Positions 16,492-25,255 are shown, counted from the stretch's first letter. The stretch: DNA of 55,363 bases from Planctomycetaceae bacterium (GCA_018699955.1 JABISG010000148.1:1-55363); one strand, 5' to 3'. Numbers and translations are program-made. The notes: generated from the sequence alone by a model not told the origin.

Positions 16492-16549
16492 GGTGTTTCG
16501 ACGATTGTCGCAGCGATTGACGGATTTCTCGGAATTGAAAGTCGATTTG

Positions 16550-16774
16550 ATGAACGAACGTTGGAAATCTCGTCTGATGCGGACCGGCTGGGCGGCCATT
16601 GTGGGGATGATCTCGGTCGGCTCGGCAACCATCGCTTGGGCGCAGAACGAGGCGGGCGAGCAAGCCTCCGGCAATTTGGCCCCGGCACCAAGTTACACCC
16701 TCGATGTGGTCATATTGGTCGCGCTGGTCGGGGCGGCGGTGTTCGCCATCTGCCGTTCCAGCCGCCGTTCCTGA
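16550..16774 (+). CDS. Small exported single-pass membrane protein
   Basis: A 74-residue product. The ATG at 16550 gives an N-terminus with charged residues, a hydrophobic core and a likely signal-peptidase site (TIAWAQNEAG, about residue 26). A polar linker and one transmembrane helix (LDVVILVALVGAAVFAIC) follow, ending in a basic CRSSRRS tail. An earlier ATG at 16454 in the same frame would run back through decayed sequence and destroy the signal. It lies 313 bases before the Na/Pi cotransporter gene on the same strand. The function is unknown; an accessory role to the transporter is conjecture from position. Confidence 0.65.
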   Translation: MNERWKSRLMRTGWAAIVGMISVGSATIAWAQNEAGEQASGNLAPAPSYTLDVVILVALVGAAVFAICRSSRRS

Positions 16775-17087
16775 CATTTTTTCAACCGAATTTCCGCAAT
16801 GCCAACCAAGCTGTGATCCAGTTTGAAATTCTGCCGTTTCGATTGCGTCAGGAGAGTTGCGACTGCGAGGCGATTTCGCCAGAATGCCGGCGCTTCGGCA
16901 CGAAACGCTAATTGGGAGTCGATTGACGACTGGCCACTTTTCCGGCATCTCTGAATTGCGGCGCAGCGTGGGGCCGTTTCGTAGCAGCGGCCGACTGTCA
17001 CTCCTCGGTTCAGCTATCAAGCGATCAAGCTCCGTACCCTCCTTTTTATTTTCAACTGCCCTTCCGGGCCTTCGCACGAGAGTTTCC
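16775..17087. other. 313-base leader without a gene
   Basis: Both strands have open frames here, but none has family features or a good start. I see no terminator hairpin after 16774 and no clear promoter. It probably holds the transporter's promoter and 5' leader. Confidence 0.5.
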
Positions 17088-19259
17088 ATGAATTCCAGTT
17101 CTCCGGATTACGACTTCGCAGGTCGCAAATCAGCACCGAACGGACGCCGTCGCCTGTTCTACTGCCTGTGCGTGGGCGCGATGATTGCCGTGGCAATCGG
17201 CAGGGGTGGCATTGCCTCGGGAGAGTCGGACGCCAACACCGATACCAACGCCGTACAGACGGCTGTTGCCGCCGATGACACTCCGAATCGCAGCGGCGAG
17301 GAATCAACAGGCCGGCGAATCGTCAAATGGATTCCCGATCAGAAGGCATATTCCGGTTCGCCTCAGACGCGAATCAGTCTGCAATCGCTCTTTGAGACTG
17401 AGAACGGTGAATCTCCAATTCTGACGGTGAGTCACAACACAAAGGAGAAGTACGTCGCGGCAAGTATCGAAGGCAATGAATTGGTACTGGATTGGAAGAA
17501 AGTCGGCAAAGCCGAGATCATTATTGACGCAACCGACAAGGCAGGAGCCGTCATCAGCAGCAAGTTCACTGCGACCGTGTGGGAAGCGAACTACTGGACG
17601 CTCACATGGACGGTCATCGGTGGTCTGGGCATATTCCTGTTTGGGATGAAGAGCATGTCCGACGGCTTGCAGGCAGTTGCCGGCGATGGCTTGAGACGGA
17701 TGATTGCTTTCGTAACCGACAACCGCTTCCTGGCAATCGGTGCCGGCGCATTTGCGACAACGGTGGTGCAGTCAAGTTCCATCACCACGGTCATGGTTGT
17801 CGGCTTCGTCAACAGTGGTTTCATGCAGCTCTCGCAGGCAATCGGCGTGATCATGGGAGCAAACATCGGCACCACAATTACCGGCTGGGTGATTGCGCTA
17901 AAGATCGGCAAATACGGACTGCCGATCGCCGGTATCTGCATTTTCGGCTACCTGTTTTCCCGTAGCGATCGCATCCGCTTCATTTCGATGTTCGGCATGG
18001 GACTGGGACTGGTGTTCCTCGGTCTGGAGGTGATGAAGGACGGCTTTGTCATGGTCAAAAGCCTGCCGGAATTTGAAGCCTATTTTGCATCGTTCTCCGC
18101 CGACACCTATGCCGACACCTATGCCGGCGTATTGAAGTGCGCCGCTGTCGGCTGCGTGTTGACATTCATCGTGCAGTCGTCCTCGGCAACGCTGGGGATC
18201 ACCATTACCTTGGCACAGATCGGCGTGATTCCGTTTGAAACGGCCGCCGCTTTGGTACTTGGAGAGAACATCGGCACAACAATCACGGCGCTGCTCGCGT
18301 CGCTGGGCGCGACGACGAACGCCAAGCGGGCCGCCTATTTCCACGTGATCTTCAATCTGATTGGGGTGGCGGTGATTACGGCGTTGTTCCAACTGTACAT
18401 CCCCTGCGTCAAACAATTTGTGACCTGGATGGGGGGCGTCGATCCGGCAACCGGCAATGTCGAGGTGACGAAAGCGATCGCGGCCACCCACACGGGATTC
18501 AACGTCATCAACACACTTGTGTTCCTGCCGCTGGTTGGACTCATGGCCAGATTCCTGCAGTGGTCCGTTCGCGAGAAGGCGCACAAGGAGACTCCGCACC
18601 TGACAAGTCTCGATCTCCGCGTGTTGGAGACGCCGGCGATTGCGATCGAGCAGTCGCGAGTGGAGCTGCTGCGAATGGCTGAAGGCTGCAGCAAGATGAT
18701 GGGTTGGCTGAAAGAATTGATCGGGCAGGACGAACCTGATCCACAACTTCGAAAAAAACTGTTTCACCGTGAAGAGGTCCTCGACAACGTGCAGGATGAA
18801 ATCGCATCCTTCATGACGAACCTGCTCTCGGGCAACGTGCCGCACACAATTGTGGCTGAAGGCCGTCGTCAGTTGCGGATGGCCGACGAATACGAGTCGA
18901 TCAGCGATTACATCACCAGCATTCTGAAGTTTCACCTGAAACTCAGGAACCAGGGCCACAAGCTCGATGCGCGGCATCTTCAAGACGTGATGCGGCTGCA
19001 CGAGATGGTCAGCGCCTATCTCGAACTGGTCAACTCGGGTATGCGGGATCGTCAGCCGGAGGTGATTACCAAGGCCAACTCGATGGGGGCCGAGGTGACG
19101 CATCTGGTGAAGAAGCTCCGCGACGAACATCTTGAGGCGCTCAGCGAAGAGCGGATGCCGCCGTACATCAATCTGGCGTACACCTCGACGCTGAATTCTT
19201 ACCGCCGCGTTCGAGACCACGCAAAAAACATCGCGGAAGCCCTGGCGGGTGAAAAGTAG
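17088..19259 (+). CDS. Na/Pi cotransporter family protein with N-terminal extracytoplasmic domain
   Basis: A start at ATG 17088 gives 723 residues beginning with a basic segment and a signal/anchor helix (about 22-42); the frame continues upstream but that part is not protein-like. Residues about 75-165 form a beta-rich, Ig/cadherin-like domain outside the membrane. The transporter follows, with the two Na/Pi repeats: QSSSITT at 228-234 with GANIGTT at 257-263, and QSSSATL at 363-369 with GENIGTT at 392-398. Residues about 530-720 form a PhoU-like helical domain in the cytoplasm. Members import phosphate with sodium or, in bacteria, may work as regulators or exporters. There is no pho regulon box that I can identify. 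The added beta domain is not part of the usual YjbB-type protein. Confidence 0.88.
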   Translation: MNSSSPDYDFAGRKSAPNGRRRLFYCLCVGAMIAVAIGRGGIASGESDANTDTNAVQTAVAADDTPNRSGEESTGRRIVKWIPDQKAYSGSPQTRISLQSLFETENGESPILTVSHNTKEKYVAASIEGNELVLDWKKVGKAEIIIDATDKAGAVISSKFTATVWEANYWTLTWTVIGGLGIFLFGMKSMSDGLQAVAGDGLRRMIAFVTDNRFLAIGAGAFATTVVQSSSITTVMVVGFVNSGFMQLSQAIGVIMGANIGTTITGWVIALKIGKYGLPIAGICIFGYLFSRSDRIRFISMFGMGLGLVFLGLEVMKDGFVMVKSLPEFEAYFASFSADTYADTYAGVLKCAAVGCVLTFIVQSSSATLGITITLAQIGVIPFETAAALVLGENIGTTITALLASLGATTNAKRAAYFHVIFNLIGVAVITALFQLYIPCVKQFVTWMGGVDPATGNVEVTKAIAATHTGFNVINTLVFLPLVGLMARFLQWSVREKAHKETPHLTSLDLRVLETPAIAIEQSRVELLRMAEGCSKMMGWLKELIGQDEPDPQLRKKLFHREEVLDNVQDEIASFMTNLLSGNVPHTIVAEGRRQLRMADEYESISDYITSILKFHLKLRNQGHKLDARHLQDVMRLHEMVSAYLELVNSGMRDRQPEVITKANSMGAEVTHLVKKLRDEHLEALSEERMPPYINLAYTSTLNSYRRVRDHAKNIAEALAGEK

Positions 19260-19322
19260 TTAATAGCAATCAGACCGCCAGGTCGGAACTCTCAGCTATC
19301 GACTCTCAACCCGTAAGCGTTT

Positions 19323-20258
19323 TCAAAACTCGCCCATCAACTGACCGTCGGCCCGATTGCCGAGTTGCATCAGTACGGCGGCGGTGATGTTCCCGCTGAT
19401 GAAACGGACCGAACCATCGCCAAGGGCGAAATGACAGCCGCCAACGTGGTAGCTGCCGAATCCCCCCACCTGCAGCAGCGGATTCTGTGCCTGGCCAGGT
19501 TCACCTTCCGCTGGGGTGACTGGAATTGGCGGTGGTCCCCCGAATTGGGCCGGCCGATTCAGGTTGATGCTGCTGGTATTCCTCAAAGTGGCACGCGTCC
19601 CCGACATCCAGCCGAGACTGGTGGCGTCGGCGAATTTCTCGCCGATGAAGATCGTGTTCGAGACGCCGTCCGTCACGTCCTCGAACCGAATCTTGCTGTT
19701 GAGGAACAGTACGCCATTGTTGTTCACGTCGATGGGAACTTCGCTGTCGTGGTAGCAACCGGCATACGTTGTCTGTCCCACTAGCGCACCCCCGGCGGTT
19801 GTGCTGACGGACGGTGCGGGGCTGGAAGGACAATTCAGCACGCTGATGGTTATCGCACGGACTTTCGCATTCTTCGGATCGTACACACCGACCGACGAAT
19901 CGTACTGCTGGAACGCGACCGCTTGATCGATGTGGGGCAGGATATTGACGATCCAACTGGCGTGATTCCCAATCGGTTCGGTGCGGATCGGGCCGGCCTC
20001 GTTGATCGTCCCCGACGGCAGGTGTTCGTACTGCATATCGAAGTTCAACAAGGCCAGACTGAGTTGCATCAGGTTATTCTTGCACGATGAACGCCTGGCC
20101 GCTTCCCGGGCCTGTTGCACCGCCGGCAGCAACAGCGCAATGAGGATTGCAATGATCGCAATCACGACCAACAGTTCGATCAGCGTGAATCCACAGCGCG
20201 AAGGACGGGCGAAATCCCGGTCCATAATCCGTCGTGAATTTGTTCTGGTTGTTTTCAT
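19323..20258 (-). CDS. DUF1559 domain protein with type IV prepilin-like N-terminus
   Basis: A 311-residue protein with a prepilin cleavage site at RCG|FTLIELLVV (after Gly23, Glu at +5) and a long hydrophobic helix continuing to QQAREAARRSSC. The rest is the DUF1559 domain, including LNCPSSPA, GVSNTIFIGEKFAD and a C-terminal FALGDGSVRFI signature. This family is hugely expanded in planctomycetes, and its members are pseudopilin-like proteins of unknown role. Here it is last in the gsp-like run, 87 bases after the K-like pseudopilin, with its own GAGGTG ribosome site. Its position suggests it is the major pilin or a cargo-binding pilin of the cluster; many other paralogues are usually scattered through such genomes. 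Confidence 0.92.
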   Translation of the reverse strand: MKTTRTNSRRIMDRDFARPSRCGFTLIELLVVIAIIAILIALLLPAVQQAREAARRSSCKNNLMQLSLALLNFDMQYEHLPSGTINEAGPIRTEPIGNHASWIVNILPHIDQAVAFQQYDSSVGVYDPKNAKVRAITISVLNCPSSPAPSVSTTAGGALVGQTTYAGCYHDSEVPIDVNNNGVLFLNSKIRFEDVTDGVSNTIFIGEKFADATSLGWMSGTRATLRNTSSINLNRPAQFGGPPPIPVTPAEGEPGQAQNPLLQVGGFGSYHVGGCHFALGDGSVRFISGNITAAVLMQLGNRADGQLMGEF

Positions 20259-20345
20259 CTTGTGACACCTCGTTGGAACAATATTGCGTAACGCTGTTTG
20301 GTTGCAACACGTGGCTTACGCCCTCGCGCTTGCCTGATTGTTTTG

Positions 20346-20777
20346 TCACTCCGTTCCGACTGGGATGATTGACCGGCGAGTTTTCGTGGCCGATTGTGTT
20401 GCGCCCGCAGGATAACGGGCTTCGACAATGACGACCCGTGAGTCTTCAACATCCTTCGTTGGACTAACTTTGATAAGGACCTCTCCGACATGCCGGCCGT
20501 CCAAATCGTCGGTTGCGATTTTCCAGGTTTCCCCTTGATAACCGGCCTCAACATTCAACCGTGCCGCCGCCCGCTCCAACCCGGCCTCAGCCAGCCACTT
20601 TGCCTGCAGCTGTAACTGTTGGCGACGGACTTGTCTGCGACCGGTACTCGATAGCTTCAGCGCCGAGGCCAACAGCACGGTTGCCAACAGCAAACAAACG
20701 GCCGCGGCAACCATCACCGAGCCACGGCGACGATCAACAGCCTGTTGGGTGTTCGTTTCTGGTCGATGGTGCCTCAT
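20346..20777 (-). CDS. K/PilX-like minor pseudopilin
   Basis: The ATG at 20777 lies one base after the stop of the J-like gene, which favours it over an in-frame start 48 bases upstream. The product is 143 residues. Its N-terminus (RRRG|SVMVAAAVCLLLATVLL) has the prepilin glycine and helix but no Glu at +5, a feature shared with GspK and PilX-type pilins. A second segment (QAKWLAEAGLERAAARL) matches the region following the helix in PilX-like proteins. It is much shorter than canonical GspK of about 300 residues, lacking the calcium-binding alpha domain. It probably belongs to the pseudopilus tip with the two preceding proteins. Confidence 0.72.
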   Translation of the reverse strand: MRHHRPETNTQQAVDRRRGSVMVAAAVCLLLATVLLASALKLSSTGRRQVRRQQLQLQAKWLAEAGLERAAARLNVEAGYQGETWKIATDDLDGRHVGEVLIKVSPTKDVEDSRVVIVEARYPAGATQSATKTRRSIIPVGTE

Positions 20778-20778
20778 A

Positions 20779-21360
20779 TCAGTTGGCCCTCTCGAAACGG
20801 TGATCACGACCGACGATTGATTCAATTGTCAGCGTCCGCCGGGCTGTCGGTTCGTCGGTCGATGATTTCGTTTTCTTTGCCGTACCACCGGCGATTGTCG
20901 CCCGCTCAATCTCCAGTCGTACCACCGACGGCGGCCCGGCGACCTGCGCGAATTGAAGCGATGAACCAACCGGCAAGAAAAACGAGTTGCGTCGTTTGAC
21001 TGTCTCGCCGATCGATTCAGTTCGTTTCAATTCGTGTTCTTCAATGGTGTAAACAATGCGACGATCATTGTCGGCAGTCAGAACGAGGTTTGCCGGTCCG
21101 TCATCGTCGTCGGCTTCAACGGCAGCTTCGCGCACGGCGTGTACGTCATCTCGCAACACGCGCGACAGCCGTGTGATGGTGGTGTTGTGCCAGACGGCCT
21201 GTGTGGTATGCCTTTCAGCTCGCAACAATAAATGAATTGTTGTCATCGCGATGCCCAATATCACCATCCCGACGCTCATCATCACGATGACTTCAATCAG
21301 CGACGTCGCGCCGCACCGACGGCTGGTTTTGGGGGACCGCTTCCCGTTTCGATTTGTCAT
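20779..21360 (-). CDS. J-like minor pseudopilin
   Basis: The ATG at 21360 overlaps the TGA of the preceding gene by four bases (ATGA), giving 193 residues. The N-terminus shows a short basic leader and SRRCGA|TSLIEVIVMMSVGM. Placing Glu at +5 requires cleavage after Ala rather than Gly. The mature part begins with a long amphipathic helix (TTIHLLLRAERHTTQAVWHN) and a beta-rich C-terminus (NLVLTADNDRRIVYTIEEHEL), typical of GspJ. It should be processed by a prepilin peptidase encoded elsewhere and form part of the pseudopilus tip. It is tightly coupled to both neighbours. Confidence 0.75.
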   Translation of the reverse strand: MTNRNGKRSPKTSRRCGATSLIEVIVMMSVGMVILGIAMTTIHLLLRAERHTTQAVWHNTTITRLSRVLRDDVHAVREAAVEADDDDGPANLVLTADNDRRIVYTIEEHELKRTESIGETVKRRNSFFLPVGSSLQFAQVAGPPSVVRLEIERATIAGGTAKKTKSSTDEPTARRTLTIESIVGRDHRFERAN

Positions 21361-21794
21361 TTCGGCCTCCCCAGGCGATACACCCACGTCGTCAGTCGCA
21401 CTGGGGCGAGTGTTTGGCCTTTTCGATTCGACCATGCCAATTCGATGTGTATCCGCTTGGAGTCCGGCTCATTGGGTTTCGTATCGACCGTGCAACTCAA
21501 GGACGATTCGCGCAGTTGCTGCGAGACCTGTTCGGACAGCGTGAGTTTCGTCGCAGTCTCTTGCGTGATTTCGTCCCAGCCGCGGGCGGCAATGTGCTCC
21601 ATCAGATTTTCAACTTCCAACGTTGCCTGCTGTCTCTGGTCGGCAGCACGTCGTTCCCGCGCGACCCAGCCAAGGGCGGGAACGGCGATGCTCATCACCG
21701 TTCCGAGCAGAATCCCAGCAACGATGACCTCAACGGTCGTCGTACCGCGACGCACGCAGATCCTGGTTTTTCGATTTAAGTTTTGACAATTCAT
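21357..21794 (-). CDS. I-like minor pseudopilin
   Basis: The ATG at 21794, 16 bases after the stop of the last GspF gene, gives 145 residues. The prepilin motif is VRRG|TTTVEVIVAGILLG with Glu at +5, followed by the helix MSIAVPALGWVARERRAADQ. The remainder is short and beta-rich (SLSCTVDTKPNEP, IHIELAWSNR), which fits GspI in size and position. An upstream in-frame start at 21884 would overlap the GspF gene and put about 30 extra residues before the leader, so it was not used. GspI nucleates the pseudopilus tip in standard systems. Confidence 0.75.
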   Translation of the reverse strand: MNCQNLNRKTRICVRRGTTTVEVIVAGILLGTVMSIAVPALGWVARERRAADQRQQATLEVENLMEHIAARGWDEITQETATKLTLSEQVSQQLRESSLSCTVDTKPNEPDSKRIHIELAWSNRKGQTLAPVRLTTWVYRLGRPK

Positions 21795-21810
21795 TCTGTT
21801 TGTTCCTGCC

Positions 21811-22893
21811 CTACGACAGGTCGTTGAGAAGCTTGACCAACGGCATAAACAAACCGACCACAACCGTTCCGACGACTCCTGCATAGAGCAGCATCAGAAC
21901 CGGACGCACGAACTCGACCAGCGCATTGAAGCGGAAAGAGATGCGACTATCGACGTTGTCGGCGGTGCGCCGCAAGGCCCAATCGAGATTCCCCGCCCGC
22001 TCGGCCGCCGAGAGTAACGCTGTCTCGCGGCGGCTTATCAGGCCGGAAGCCAACATTGCCTGCCAGCAGTTGTGTCCCTGTTCCACCTCGTCGGCGATGT
22101 CGCCAATGCGCCGACGGATTGCCGGCGCCGGATGCACGCCGGCCATCGTCGAAAGCGCGCCAATCAGCGGCCGACCAGCTGCCACCGCGATGCTCAAACT
22201 GCGCAGCACTCCACCCGTTGCGATCCGTGGCATCATGATCGTCAGCAGTTTGAACGGCCCGGTCATCGGCACTGTTGGGCGTCCGGCAGCAACCGCATAA
22301 ACCATGGCAACCCACACCACACCGAAGATGAAGGGGATCAGCAGCAAGCCGTAAGTTGCGGCGAAGTGCGATGCGTCGATGACAAAAATCGTCATTGACG
22401 GCAACTCGGTGCCGAAATCTTCAAAGATCCGCTTAAACTTCGGAACGATATAAACCATGATGAAGGCGACGATGCCCAGCATGACAACCGTGACGAACAT
22501 CAGGTAAACGACGATCGATGCGGGGGAAGAGACGGTCGTCGTGTCTCGCGGGGCAAGCCGTTCGGCTGCCATTTTCAGCGCTGCCGCCAACGTTCCGGAT
22601 TCGGCACCGACGCGGGCAGCCATCACGACATCGGGCGGCAGCAGTCCGTGAACCGCTTCAATCGCGTCGGGCAAACTCGTTCCCGCTTGCAGCATATCCG
22701 ACAGGTCGTGTACCTGATGACGCCATCCCAAGCGGGAGTCGTCGGCGAATGCGTCGAGAATCGGCGTCAACGGCAACTGTTTTTCTGTCGCAATCGCCAA
22801 CACCGACAGCAGAGCCGACTGCCGCGCAGCACGTGCGCGGTGCATCCACCCCAGCACGTCGAACATCATCAGGAATTGGTAAAAAAAGGACAT
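21811..22893 (-). CDS. GspF-like inner-membrane platform protein, third copy, short N-terminus
   Basis: A 360-residue type II secretion F-domain protein. It has two F domains separated by the characteristic helices, with the hallmark segment IVPKFKRIFEDFGTELPSMT and a final PLVKLLNDLS. It closely resembles the preceding gene (22927-24153) in the middle and at the C-terminus. It lacks that protein's N-terminal FHYKAIDSNGE-type beta segment and starts directly at the first F domain. GspF is the polytopic platform around which the ATPase turns; a second and third copy suggests a heteromeric platform. It lies between the second F gene and the I-like pilin with short gaps. Confidence 0.85.
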   Translation of the reverse strand: MSFFYQFLMMFDVLGWMHRARAARQSALLSVLAIATEKQLPLTPILDAFADDSRLGWRHQVHDLSDMLQAGTSLPDAIEAVHGLLPPDVVMAARVGAESGTLAAALKMAAERLAPRDTTTVSSPASIVVYLMFVTVVMLGIVAFIMVYIVPKFKRIFEDFGTELPSMTIFVIDASHFAATYGLLLIPFIFGVVWVAMVYAVAAGRPTVPMTGPFKLLTIMMPRIATGGVLRSLSIAVAAGRPLIGALSTMAGVHPAPAIRRRIGDIADEVEQGHNCWQAMLASGLISRRETALLSAAERAGNLDWALRRTADNVDSRISFRFNALVEFVRPVLMLLYAGVVGTVVVGLFMPLVKLLNDLS

Positions 22894-22926
22894 CGATCAG
22901 CTTCGTTCGGAGAAAAGTTATTCCAA

Positions 22927-24153
22927 TCAGGACAGGTCGTTCAGAAGTTTGATCAGCGGCATAAACAGGGCGATCACTATTAGCCCGACCGATATCCCCA
23001 TCGTCACCATGATGATGGGTTGCCACAGCACGGTGATCAGCCCGGTTTGCGCATGGGCGCGCGACTTGTACATTTCAGTCAAAGCCCGAAGCGTGTCGGC
23101 GAAGACATCGGGTTTGTCATGCCATTTCATTGACTCGACGAGCGTGCCTGGCATGGCCGGCATATTGTAGGCAGCACGATCGAGCGGCTCGCCCGACTCA
23201 ACATCGGACGCCATCATCCAACTGGCCGCTTGAATTTCGGCATCGCCTGCGCTGTCGCCGGAAAGCACCAGCGCTTCGGGAAGAGGCACACCGTTTTCAA
23301 CCAGGATCGCCAGCAAATGCGAAAACCGAGCTAGCGCACTGAATCGCAGCAGGCGACCGAGGACGGGAATTGCGCAGATGATCCGGCGGCGCGTCATCTT
23401 ATCGAGAACGAAGGCTACCACGACCCAGATCGCACTTACCATAAATATCATCGCGCCGAACAGCCAAATCCCGTGACTTACCAACACATCCGAAGTGGAG
23501 ATCACCAACTTGGTGATTGCCGGCAGCTCGGTTCCGAAATCCTCGAAAATCTTACGAAACGACGGGACAAGCCCGACCATGATCGCCACCAGCACTACGC
23601 CCAGCAGCAACAGAATGATCAACGGATAGACCAACGCGATGGCAGCCCGAAATCTGATGTCGGACACCTGACGTGCCTGAGCGGCATAGCGGCCGAGCAA
23701 TTCGCCGGTGTGTCCCGATTTCGCGCCGGCGGCGATCAACGCCTGCAAATCGGCTGGCGCGCCGTGGCTCTTCAAGACCGAACCAAGTTCTCCGCCCGCC
23801 TGTAAACGTGAGACAATACTACGCAGTCCCCGACGGAACCGCGAAGAAGGTAGCTCCGCAGCCAATGCCGACAACCCCTGCACCAGTGGCAATCCCGCTT
23901 CGGTGAGGTCTCCCAACTGCCCGCTCAACCGACGAAAGTCGCGGACTTTCATCCGCTCGACCGTGCGGCCGGCGGAGTCGATTTCTTCAGTTGCGCTGTC
24001 ACCAAATGACGAAACGTCAATCGGCTCGACAGACTCCACTTTTAATCCATCCGCCTCTAATCGCGCAGTCGCCCCAGCGACATCGACGGCTTCGATTTCG
24101 CCGGACGTCAATTCGCCGTTGGAGTCGATTGCTTTGTAATGGAAACGCGGCAT
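22927..24153 (-). CDS. GspF-like inner-membrane platform protein, second copy, full length
   Basis: At 408 residues this is the canonical GspF of the three. It begins with MPRFHYKAIDSNGELTSGEI, the N-terminal segment normally found in GspF/PilC, followed by the two F domains. Hallmarks are ALAAELPSSRFRRGLRSI, LVPSFRKIFEDFGTELPAIT, LARFSHLLAILVENGVPLPE and the C-terminal PLIKLLNDLS. Three or four transmembrane helices are evident. It shares its C-terminal third with the copy at 21811, pointing to tandem duplication, whereas the copy at 24173 is far more divergent. Confidence 0.9.
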   Translation of the reverse strand: MPRFHYKAIDSNGELTSGEIEAVDVAGATARLEADGLKVESVEPIDVSSFGDSATEEIDSAGRTVERMKVRDFRRLSGQLGDLTEAGLPLVQGLSALAAELPSSRFRRGLRSIVSRLQAGGELGSVLKSHGAPADLQALIAAGAKSGHTGELLGRYAAQARQVSDIRFRAAIALVYPLIILLLLGVVLVAIMVGLVPSFRKIFEDFGTELPAITKLVISTSDVLVSHGIWLFGAMIFMVSAIWVVVAFVLDKMTRRRIICAIPVLGRLLRFSALARFSHLLAILVENGVPLPEALVLSGDSAGDAEIQAASWMMASDVESGEPLDRAAYNMPAMPGTLVESMKWHDKPDVFADTLRALTEMYKSRAHAQTGLITVLWQPIIMVTMGISVGLIVIALFMPLIKLLNDLS

Positions 24154-24172
24154 GGAGTTGCTACTTGAAGAA

Positions 24173-25237
24173 CTAATTCAATGGATGCATATCACCGGTA
24201 CTGAGACCGTCGAGCATTTCGATAAATGGAACGAGTAATCCCAATGAATACAGCAGCACGATGCCGCCACCGATGAACATACCGGTAAGTACGGGGAACA
24301 ATGTCTTGAACCAGATGAGAGAGTTGATCGCGCGGCGGCGATACATATCGGCCGCCAACCGTAATGCGTGGCTGAGTTTTCCCTGCCGTTCGCCATCGAT
24401 CATCAACCATCGCAAGAACGGTGGAAACGCACCGGCAACGGCTGGCTGTGACGTCATGTTGCCTCCCTGTGAGACATGGTCTGCCAGCAGCCGGGCCGAC
24501 TTCTTCATCGCAGGCGACCCGGTCGCCTCGGCCGACAGCACAATTCCCTCGGGCAGCGTGATAGAATGTTCGATCTGCATCGCCAGCAGCTCGGCAAACA
24601 TGGCGAACCGATAATGCTTGACACCGACAAATGGAAATGCGCTGAATCCACCGCTGCCACGTAACGCCACCATCAGCCAGCAGATGGCAAACAGGATGAC
24701 AACGGGCAAAACCCAGGCCCACATTGCCATGCTGTCTCGAATCGTGACAAAGAACTGCAGCAGGCCGGTGAGCGGTATGCGAAACGTCTCGTATGCCGAC
24801 TGATAACGGCTGACCATTTCGGCCAGAAAGAGCAGAAACATGCCGTATGCCAACGTGAAGACGGTTAGCGGATACAATGCTGCCAGACCGAGCTTCCGCC
24901 GGAAGTCGAGCATTTCCCATGTGAATGAAGAGACCGCTTCCAGCGCGGCCGGCAACCGGCCCGCTCTCAGCCCCGCCTCGACAATCGCGCGATAAGCGCG
25001 GGGAAAGCGATTTCCCTCCGCAGCTAGCGCCTCTGGCAACGATTCGCCACGACTCATGCGTTCGGAAAGGAGCGAACTGATGCGGCTGAGACCGCCATTT
25101 GAATCGCCGCCCAATTCGCGCAGTCCAAGTTCAAGCGGAATGCCGGCCCGAATCAGCGCGGCGATTTCATCGTTGAGCGCAATCAGCTGCTCAGGCGAAA
25201 TCGGTGTGCCGGGTGATGATTCAGTTGACGATGACAT
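24173..25237 (-). CDS. GspF-like inner-membrane protein, first copy, divergent
   Basis: A 354-residue F-domain protein placed directly after the ATPase gene. The first F domain (ALIRAGIPLELGLRELGGDS, SRGESLPEALAAEGNRFP) and the second (FAELLAMQIEHSITLPEGIV, GKLSHALRLAADMYRRRA) are recognisable. The long transmembrane helices are also clear (LGLAALYPLTVFTLAYGMFL, AWVLPVVILFAICWLMVAL). The IFEDFGTELP hallmark of the other two copies is replaced by RYQSAYETFRIPLTGLLQ, and the C-terminus ends GLSTGDMHPLN. It therefore separated from the other two long ago. It probably contacts the ATPase. Confidence 0.82.
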   Translation of the reverse strand: MSSSTESSPGTPISPEQLIALNDEIAALIRAGIPLELGLRELGGDSNGGLSRISSLLSERMSRGESLPEALAAEGNRFPRAYRAIVEAGLRAGRLPAALEAVSSFTWEMLDFRRKLGLAALYPLTVFTLAYGMFLLFLAEMVSRYQSAYETFRIPLTGLLQFFVTIRDSMAMWAWVLPVVILFAICWLMVALRGSGGFSAFPFVGVKHYRFAMFAELLAMQIEHSITLPEGIVLSAEATGSPAMKKSARLLADHVSQGGNMTSQPAVAGAFPPFLRWLMIDGERQGKLSHALRLAADMYRRRAINSLIWFKTLFPVLTGMFIGGGIVLLYSLGLLVPFIEMLDGLSTGDMHPLN

Positions 25238-25255
25238 CGGTACGATCCTGAAACC

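Larger units (their letters stand above)
15795..16549. other. 755-base stretch without an intact gene; relict fragments and a palindrome
   Basis: No frame here looks like a whole gene. It contains a decayed HYExAFE-like fragment (15913-16050), a long imperfect palindrome (16109-16190) and a second fragment related to the first (16423-16491). A short frame reading VAYGDRRIGGSS near 15845 may be another remnant. The stretch looks like an insertion-and-decay zone. Confidence 0.65.

Noticed and set aside
16454..16549. Earlier in-frame start for the small membrane protein
   Set aside because: It would add residues from relict DNA and bury the signal peptide; ATG 16550 gives a normal signal sequence.
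17898..19220. A 440-codon open frame on the minus strand opposite the Na/Pi cotransporter gene
   Set aside because: It lies wholly antisense to a well-supported transporter, has no recognisable motif, and is rich in His/Arg as expected for a mirror frame.
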